Of a stretch of 64,000 nucleotides of DNA, positions 59,000 through 64,000 are shown piece by piece (the first letter of the stretch is position 1; every line of letters starts with the position of its first letter). Where the stretch lies: contig JADKAS010000009.1 of assembly GCA_016715245.1 (NCBI GenBank), positions 1-64,000 of the forward strand. The letters are read 5' to 3'. The notes beneath the pieces were generated by a model. That model was not told the DNA's origin. It searched no databases and saw only the letters and a list, made by a program, of their open reading frames with translations. Position numbers and translations under genes: made by a program. The DNA comes from Saprospiraceae bacterium. GTDB taxonomy: Bacteria > Bacteroidota > Bacteroidia > Chitinophagales > Saprospiraceae.

Positions 59000-60079
59000 T
59001 TAAAATTTTGAAATGAGCGCAGATTTTATTATCTCATTGTTTTCATCCAAATGTAATGATCCGTTCTGAATACAAATATGTAAAAAGTTGAGAATATTGT
59101 TTGAAAACAAAGTACTGGCAACCTGACTTAATTCGTCAGCCAGATCTGAATCGCCGATGATGGTCACCCCATTTTTATGGATGGTTTTTTTATTTTGTGT
59201 GAATGCACAGTTTCCCCCGGTAGACGCTGCCAGATCCATAATTACAGATCCCGGTTTCATGGCATTAATGGTTTCTTCCGTGATCAGTAGAGGTGCCTTA
59301 TTGCCCCTCACTTGTGCTGTTGCAATTACTATATTAGCCTTTAATGCTTTTTCCTGCACTAATGCTCTCTGTTTTGCAAGAAATTCTTCTGATTGTTGCA
59401 CAGCATAACCTCCTGCTCCTCTGTCATCAGTAGCGCCTTCAACCTCGACAAAATTTGCCCCCAAACTCATCACCTCTTCTTTGGCTGCAGCCCGGGTATC
59501 GAAAACTTCAACAATAGCACCAAGTCTTCTGGCCGTCGCAATAGCTTGTAAACCTGCCACTCCTGCGCCCAGTATCATTACTCTCGTCGGAGGAATGGTT
59601 CCGGCTGCAGTGGTCATCATTGGAAACATACTGACATATTTTCCGGCAGCATTGATTACTGCTTTGTATCCTGCCAGAGAAGCCATAGATGATAAAACAT
59701 CCATTGATTGTGCCAATGTTGTTCTGGGAACCATATCCATGCTTACAAATGCCTGTGGTAACTGGTTTAATTTTTCAATAATACCTTCGTTTTGATATGG
59801 TGCGTACATTGAAATCACCAACGCTGTCTGCTTCAGTAAAACAACATCCAGCTCATCAATGGGTTCAATGGTTACAATAACGTCTGATTGCTTTAAAACA
59901 TCGGTTCTTTCCAAAACACTGTATCCAACAGAGGAATAGTCACTATCTGCAAACCCAGCTTCTAATCCGGCAGACTTTTCAATAACTATGGTACAACCAA
60001 ACTTTTCAACCTTTTTTATTGACGCCGGAACCATAGCTACTCTTTTGTAGTTTTTTTCTTTCAAAATACCAATTACCAT
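59000..60079 (-). CDS. pntA1: NAD(P) transhydrogenase subunit alpha, NAD-binding part
   Basis: A 359-aa soluble domain I of the transhydrogenase, binding NAD(H) in the cytoplasm. It shares the alanine dehydrogenase fold: Gly-Ala-Gly-Val-Ala-Gly-Leu-Gln-Ala near residue 170, and the mobile-loop region with Arg-Gly-Ala-Gly-Gly-Tyr-Ala near 230. Operon order pntA1-pntA2-pntB. With nadB elsewhere in the window the cell both makes NAD and balances NADPH. Confidence 0.94.
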   Translation of the reverse strand: MVIGILKEKNYKRVAMVPASIKKVEKFGCTIVIEKSAGLEAGFADSDYSSVGYSVLERTDVLKQSDVIVTIEPIDELDVVLLKQTALVISMYAPYQNEGIIEKLNQLPQAFVSMDMVPRTTLAQSMDVLSSMASLAGYKAVINAAGKYVSMFPMMTTAAGTIPPTRVMILGAGVAGLQAIATARRLGAIVEVFDTRAAAKEEVMSLGANFVEVEGATDDRGAGGYAVQQSEEFLAKQRALVQEKALKANIVIATAQVRGNKAPLLITEETINAMKPGSVIMDLAASTGGNCAFTQNKKTIHKNGVTIIGDSDLADELSQVASTLFSNNILNFLHICIQNGSLHLDENNEIIKSALISKF

Positions 60080-60189
60080 ACAAAATTTAATTGTTGCGCT
60101 AAATTAGACATTTCTAAAATTCTATGATTACTATCCATTAAGATATTTATACAAAATGCTAAAATTTATATTCATTCTAAGGAATTAAA

Positions 60190-60900
60190 TTAAATAATTG
60201 GGGTAAAAACATTATTTTCATGGAACGCATTGGCATATTGGTCAAAACAGGTTTTCTTTAGTTTTAGCTTATATTGCATTATATATCTGGGATGTTCCAA
60301 AGGTACCACCTTTTTAAAAAATCCAGATTCATCATTCAATTTTTGCAAAAATTGATAATTTTTACCACTTCCCAAACAAAACACCACATCATTTTCACCA
60401 CAAATCTCAATTTGTTCTTTTATGTGTTTTTTTATAAACGGAATAAGCATGTTCATCAGATTTTTATCATCGTAATAATTGTAGTTTACCGGTTTGCTTC
60501 CCTGAACATTTTTTATAAAACCCAATGGAAAAACTGAATTTACATAAATATTATCATAAAAATTTTTTACACCCCCGCAATGTTCCATCATTTCATACAT
60601 AAAAACGGAGGAGGGTTCATACGTTGAAAAGGCGGGACCTGACAAGCCGCAATTTTCCGTTAATCTTTTTGTATCAGTAAAAGGAATGCCTGTAGCACCT
60701 GCCCCCAACCGTCCGGGGTTAATACCAAGCATAATAAACCTTTTTTGATTGTCACTATAAAATTTTCTGTAAAAAGACTCACAAATGACTTTAATCTCAT
60801 CATTTTCCTTGAAAGGGTTCATCATTGAAATACCTTCCGGCAATTTGCCTATAAACTCCAGGTTGCTGTTATACTGAAGGATTTTTTCGGCTAAATTCAT
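60190..60900 (-). CDS. SMUG2-type uracil-DNA glycosylase family protein
   Basis: A 236-aa protein of the UDG superfamily, SMUG2/DUF4918 group. The active-site loop Gly-Ile-Asn-Pro-Gly-Arg-Leu-Gly-Ala-Gly-Ala-Thr-Gly-Ile-Pro near residue 60 and the second motif His-Pro-Arg-Tyr-Ile near residue 207 are both present. The family removes uracil or modified pyrimidines from DNA. The first gene after a T9SS-secreted protein gene on the same strand, two bases away; no functional link is apparent. Confidence 0.85.
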   Translation of the reverse strand: MNLAEKILQYNSNLEFIGKLPEGISMMNPFKENDEIKVICESFYRKFYSDNQKRFIMLGINPGRLGAGATGIPFTDTKRLTENCGLSGPAFSTYEPSSVFMYEMMEHCGGVKNFYDNIYVNSVFPLGFIKNVQGSKPVNYNYYDDKNLMNMLIPFIKKHIKEQIEICGENDVVFCLGSGKNYQFLQKLNDESGFFKKVVPLEHPRYIMQYKLKLKKTCFDQYANAFHENNVFTPII

Positions 60901-60902
60901 AT

Positions 60903-63575
60903 TTAAATAACAATAAAAGGTATCATTTTTCTTTCGCCGACTTCATTTTGAACTTTAAGATAATATTGTCCTGAAGATAAATGAGTAGTGTTAAAGTGTA
61001 AAATATTTTCTCCGGATTTTACTCTGTCCTTCAATAATGTTTTTATTATTCTGCCATTGTGGTCTAATATTTCAAAACTATGAATTCCCTGATCTTTTAT
61101 TTCAACTTGAACAGTAATTTTATCTTCCGGAAATGAAGGGTTTGGATACAGTGAGAGAATTTTGAAATTTTCTTCATCAAACACAGAAGATTCTCCAACA
61201 ACAATATAATTTTCCCTGGTAATAATATTTTCACCGAATTGGTTTTTTACCTTCAGAACCACATCATATGAACCTTCCTGCGGATATTTTACAATGGGAT
61301 TTTTTTGGGTTGAAGAGGAGGGATTACCACCCTCAAATTGCCATTCCCAGGATGTTGGTCCTCCTTTGGATATGTCGTTAAAATGAATGCTGTCACCTGG
61401 CATAATCTGTATTTTATCAGTAGAAAAATCAGCCGTAGGAGAAAATCTTTCAAGCACTGTTATTGCCTTTAGCTTTGATTTTGTGTTTGTGCCTGCAATA
61501 TTTACAGCCGTTAAATTTACAGTAAACGAACCCTTTAAAGGATAACGAACTTTTGGACTTTTTTCATTACTGGCACCAGGCACCCCCTGGGCAAATATCC
61601 AGTTCAATAAAACCGCATTTTCAGAACTCTGATCTAAAAATGTAACTGTGTCATTTCTGAAAATAGTGTCTTTGTCATAAGTAAAATCTGCGATTGGGAT
61701 TGTTTCAAACTTGGTAACATGAATATAGTCTGATTTTTTTATTGAATCCGCTTTACTTCCTTTTTTAATCTTAAGACTGACATCATACGCACCTATTTGT
61801 GAATAGGTTACCTCGGGGTTTTTTAATGTGGAAGTTTCCGGGATTCCTCCTTCGAAGCGCCATAAATATTCATCTCCTTCCTGCCTGGATATATCTTTAA
61901 ATTTTATCAGGGTATTTTGTTCTACAGTGGTTTTGTCTGCAACAAATTCCGGAATTATTTTCTGTTCAACCTCATTTTCGCTTATATATTGACCCAACCA
62001 TGTTCCATAACTACCTCCTTCACCAAAACATCCTGTCACCCAGGTTTCCACTCTGTTTTCCAAAAACCTCCTGCAACTTGTAGTATAATCCCCCCATCGT
62101 TCTCTGTTATCATCCGATACACTAACTACTGAAATTCCATCTTTTAACGTGGTTGGTTCACTCCAATTAAAATTATCATTTCTTCCATGGCAAATTCTTT
62201 GTTGCTGACTCGCATATAATTTTGGACCAGAAAATAAATAATTTACTAAAATTGTATCACTTTCTTCTGAATTTCCGAATCCCGAAAATGAAGGGAATCC
62301 ATAATCAATGGAGTCTGTTTCAAGCACTGTAGCCTGAACACTAAGATCTTCGATGTTCATACGGCCATAAAACAAACCTACATTTCCTGAAGGAGTATTT
62401 ACATGGCTTCCCATATGTATTGTTCCGTCAAGATACATGGCAGACCAGATTCTACTGTCAAAGGTATTTAACCTTTCATTACTGCCTTTTTGCCTGCCAT
62501 CCGGTGCAAGAGAAGTGGGTCGCCCGGTAGTTTGTAATGAGAATAAAACAGGATTATTATGAAGACTTTCATCTGTATAATACAAATTATACTTTTGTCC
62601 ACCAAGGGCTTCATTGCTTACAAAGTACATTCCCGGGCCGATTAAATCTGACCACCCCGATGGTGTTGGGACAAGATTGAAGGATGGTTTTTCATCGGCA
62701 TCAAACAATTCATTATAATGTTTCCATCGCAACTCCCTTCCATTAAATCCATCCATTTTATCCATTTGATAAAGAACAGAATATTGCCATTCTAGGCCCG
62801 GATTCCGCATAAGACCTGCTACATAAAAATCATGTGAAGATACAGCAATGTTGGGATAATCAAACCAATTACTTTCATCACCGGGATTACCGTTTACTTT
62901 GTAAAAATTCCATTCACCGTTTGGGTCTTCTGTTTTTGAAAAAGCAATACATAATTGCGTACTTGCCGGATCAGAACCGTGCAAACACATAAATATAAAT
63001 TTGTTTTCCCCCTGATCATAGATAACCCTTGGGTCGTACATTCTTGTGCCCAGATTGAGTAAAAAGAAAAAGTCCGAAAGCGCCTTTGTATAGGTAATCT
63101 CTCCGTCGGGTTGTGTAAAAATTACATTGGTGTTGATAGCAGAAACTATAAAACCGTTTTTAGAAATGGCTACCGTATTATCCATGGGTACACTGCTTCC
63201 TCTTAAATTTCCTCTGAAGTTTTTATTCAAAATAGGAATAAGACTATCCATTTGTAATTGACTGGGAACAGGAAGAATTGCATGCGATATTCTCACTTTA
63301 TTAGCCTCTTCTTTTTTCGCGAGAAACTCTTCTTTTGATACCGGACTTGTATGATGAAAAGCACTATAGTTTTTTAATTCTACGCCCCAATCCTGAGTGA
63401 TAAGCATTGGACTTATGGTTCCTGAAAGTTTGGTATTGATTATTTCCGAACCCATGTTTTTTATACTTTTAGACTTTTTATGGTCCGGCTTAATCATGGT
63501 TTTGTTTTGACCCTCTGTATAAGGCAAACTAAATAAAAACAGAAAAAATCCGCATAATAATACCACTCGTGTCAT
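60903..63575 (-). CDS. Large secreted PKD-domain protein with T9SS sorting domain
   Basis: From the ATG at 63575 (start of a signal peptide) the 890-aa product has a ~530-residue N-terminal beta-rich region with propeller-like repeats. Three PKD domains follow at about residues 560-645, 645-725 and 730-805; each has the Asp-Phe/Trp-Xaa-Phe ... Gly-Xaa-Tyr/Phe-Xaa-Val pattern. A T9SS type-A C-terminal sorting domain (last ~75 residues; Leu-Tyr-Pro-Asn-Pro, Ser-Ser-Gly-Gln-Tyr-Tyr-Leu-Lys) completes it. It should be surface-exposed or released. No catalytic motif was recognised in the N-terminal region; adhesion or binding is a guess. The gene begins 20 bases after the ROK kinase stop. Confidence 0.82.
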   Translation of the reverse strand: MTRVVLLCGFFLFLFSLPYTEGQNKTMIKPDHKKSKSIKNMGSEIINTKLSGTISPMLITQDWGVELKNYSAFHHTSPVSKEEFLAKKEEANKVRISHAILPVPSQLQMDSLIPILNKNFRGNLRGSSVPMDNTVAISKNGFIVSAINTNVIFTQPDGEITYTKALSDFFFLLNLGTRMYDPRVIYDQGENKFIFMCLHGSDPASTQLCIAFSKTEDPNGEWNFYKVNGNPGDESNWFDYPNIAVSSHDFYVAGLMRNPGLEWQYSVLYQMDKMDGFNGRELRWKHYNELFDADEKPSFNLVPTPSGWSDLIGPGMYFVSNEALGGQKYNLYYTDESLHNNPVLFSLQTTGRPTSLAPDGRQKGSNERLNTFDSRIWSAMYLDGTIHMGSHVNTPSGNVGLFYGRMNIEDLSVQATVLETDSIDYGFPSFSGFGNSEESDTILVNYLFSGPKLYASQQQRICHGRNDNFNWSEPTTLKDGISVVSVSDDNRERWGDYTTSCRRFLENRVETWVTGCFGEGGSYGTWLGQYISENEVEQKIIPEFVADKTTVEQNTLIKFKDISRQEGDEYLWRFEGGIPETSTLKNPEVTYSQIGAYDVSLKIKKGSKADSIKKSDYIHVTKFETIPIADFTYDKDTIFRNDTVTFLDQSSENAVLLNWIFAQGVPGASNEKSPKVRYPLKGSFTVNLTAVNIAGTNTKSKLKAITVLERFSPTADFSTDKIQIMPGDSIHFNDISKGGPTSWEWQFEGGNPSSSTQKNPIVKYPQEGSYDVVLKVKNQFGENIITRENYIVVGESSVFDEENFKILSLYPNPSFPEDKITVQVEIKDQGIHSFEILDHNGRIIKTLLKDRVKSGENILHFNTTHLSSGQYYLKVQNEVGERKMIPFIVI

Positions 63576-63594
63576 AACGTTTCTTTTTATAATT

Positions 63595-64000
63595 TTATAA
63601 ATATGCTGCACCGAAAACACCTGCACTGTCTCCTAATTTAGGTTTAAAAAACGAGGTCTCAAGGCGGTGATTAAAAACATGAGGAATTGCTTTTTCTACA
63701 CCCAAAGTATAAATTTCGTCAATATTACCTACTCCGCCTCCAATCACTATGGCGTCAGGATCCAATATATTAATGACGTAGGCAATAGCTTTTCCAAAAA
63801 AAGTAAAAAACCTGTCCATCGTTACAAAAGCATTTTCCTCACCTTTTCTATAAAGTTCAACAATTTCCTTAACTGAAAGTGAATGATTGCTTATACTTTT
63901 ATAATATTTTTGAATTGCCGGACCAGCTAAAACGGTTTCTACACACCCGATTCTCCCGCAATAACATTTTCCTCCGGATTCATCTAAAAAATTATGGCCC
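63595..64000 (-). CDS. ROK family kinase (glucokinase-like), 3' part
   Basis: The gene runs off the right edge; the visible 135 codons are its C-terminal half. The ROK zinc motif is complete: Gly-His at the window edge, then Cys-Tyr-Cys-Gly-Arg-Ile-Gly-Cys-Val-Glu. Further on, Asp-Pro-Asp-Ala-Ile-Val-Ile-Gly-Gly-Gly-Val-Gly is the family's adenosine-side motif and the end is Gly-Ala-Ala-Tyr-Leu. ROK enzymes phosphorylate glucose, N-acetylglucosamine, N-acetylmannosamine or fructose; others are repressors. Without the N-terminus a regulator cannot be excluded, but DNA-binding ROK proteins rarely keep this C-terminus. Confidence 0.85.
   Translation of the reverse strand, partial: GHNFLDESGGKCYCGRIGCVETVLAGPAIQKYYKSISNHSLSVKEIVELYRKGEENAFVTMDRFFTFFGKAIAYVINILDPDAIVIGGGVGNIDEIYTLGVEKAIPHVFNHRLETSFFKPKLGDSAGVFGAAYL

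Overview
The window is chromosomal DNA of an AT-rich Bacteroidota bacterium, probably from the Saprospiria/Chitinophagia side of the phylum. This rests on several observations: two secreted giants end in type-A gliding/T9SS sorting domains; promoters fit the Bacteroidota TTG-N20-TAnnTTTG pattern; the phylum-restricted DUF4271-hemD pair and a YtxH/holin/DUF6327 trio are present; glycyl-tRNA synthetase is the single-chain type; and a mevalonate-type GHMP kinase is present. I recognised no phage, CRISPR array, insertion sequence, rRNA or tRNA.

Layout. 1-3.3 kb is the accessory part: orphan reading frames, a truncated polymorphic-toxin-like C-terminus overlapping a candidate immunity gene by ATGA, and a 912-bp direct repeat (1057-1968 and 3339-4250) carrying the 3' part of a methylmalonyl-CoA mutase small-subunit gene. 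3.4-7.6 kb holds mutA, pyrD (5' end lacking a normal start), a PMT/ArnT-type glycosyltransferase and a lipocalin. 7.6-9.2 kb is non-coding, with hairpin repeats and decayed copies of the tail of the neighbouring pterin dehydratase gene. 9.2-10.7 kb is PCD, FMN reductase and pirin. 10.9-14.3 kb is a three-gene 4-hydroxyproline catabolic operon (deaminase, 2,5-dioxovalerate dehydrogenase, epimerase). 14.3-16.9 kb has mobA broken by an amber codon, fdhD and an outer-membrane barrel. 17-19 kb is a PadR-PspC operon behind a promoter with three repeated half-sites; its second gene is split at an A9 run.

19-31.6 kb holds a TonB receptor, aspartate kinase, ClpB, a frameshifted DUF4271 gene, hemD, a CoA-type NUDIX hydrolase and an 1134-residue PNGase F-like T9SS protein. 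31.7-44.7 kb holds phosphohexomutase, nadB-tdk-nucleotide kinase, a macrodomain protein, a VPS10/sortilin-like propeller protein, a LolA-like protein, TerC, an LpxL-type acyltransferase and a wrecked omega-amidase gene. 44.7-57 kb is the YtxH trio, an SRPBCC protein, glyS-dtd, a c-type cytochrome lipoprotein, a PLP decarboxylase, a DUF3078 protein, mevalonate kinase, a redox/lipoprotein/OsmC/rsmA/yqeY run. 57.2-64 kb is pntB-pntA2-pntA1, a SMUG2-type DNA glycosylase, a PKD-domain T9SS protein and the 3' part of a ROK kinase running off the right edge.

Most of the window is ordinary housekeeping. The interest lies in the left-hand toxin/immunity remnant with its gene-fragment duplication, the PadR operator array, the hairpin repeat family, and a striking number of disrupted genes (pyrD 5' end, mobA, pspC, DUF4271, omega-amidase). 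These could be real decay, or in the homopolymer cases recoding or assembly error. No clearly new system is visible. Family assignments come from reading the protein sequences by eye; no database search was run.
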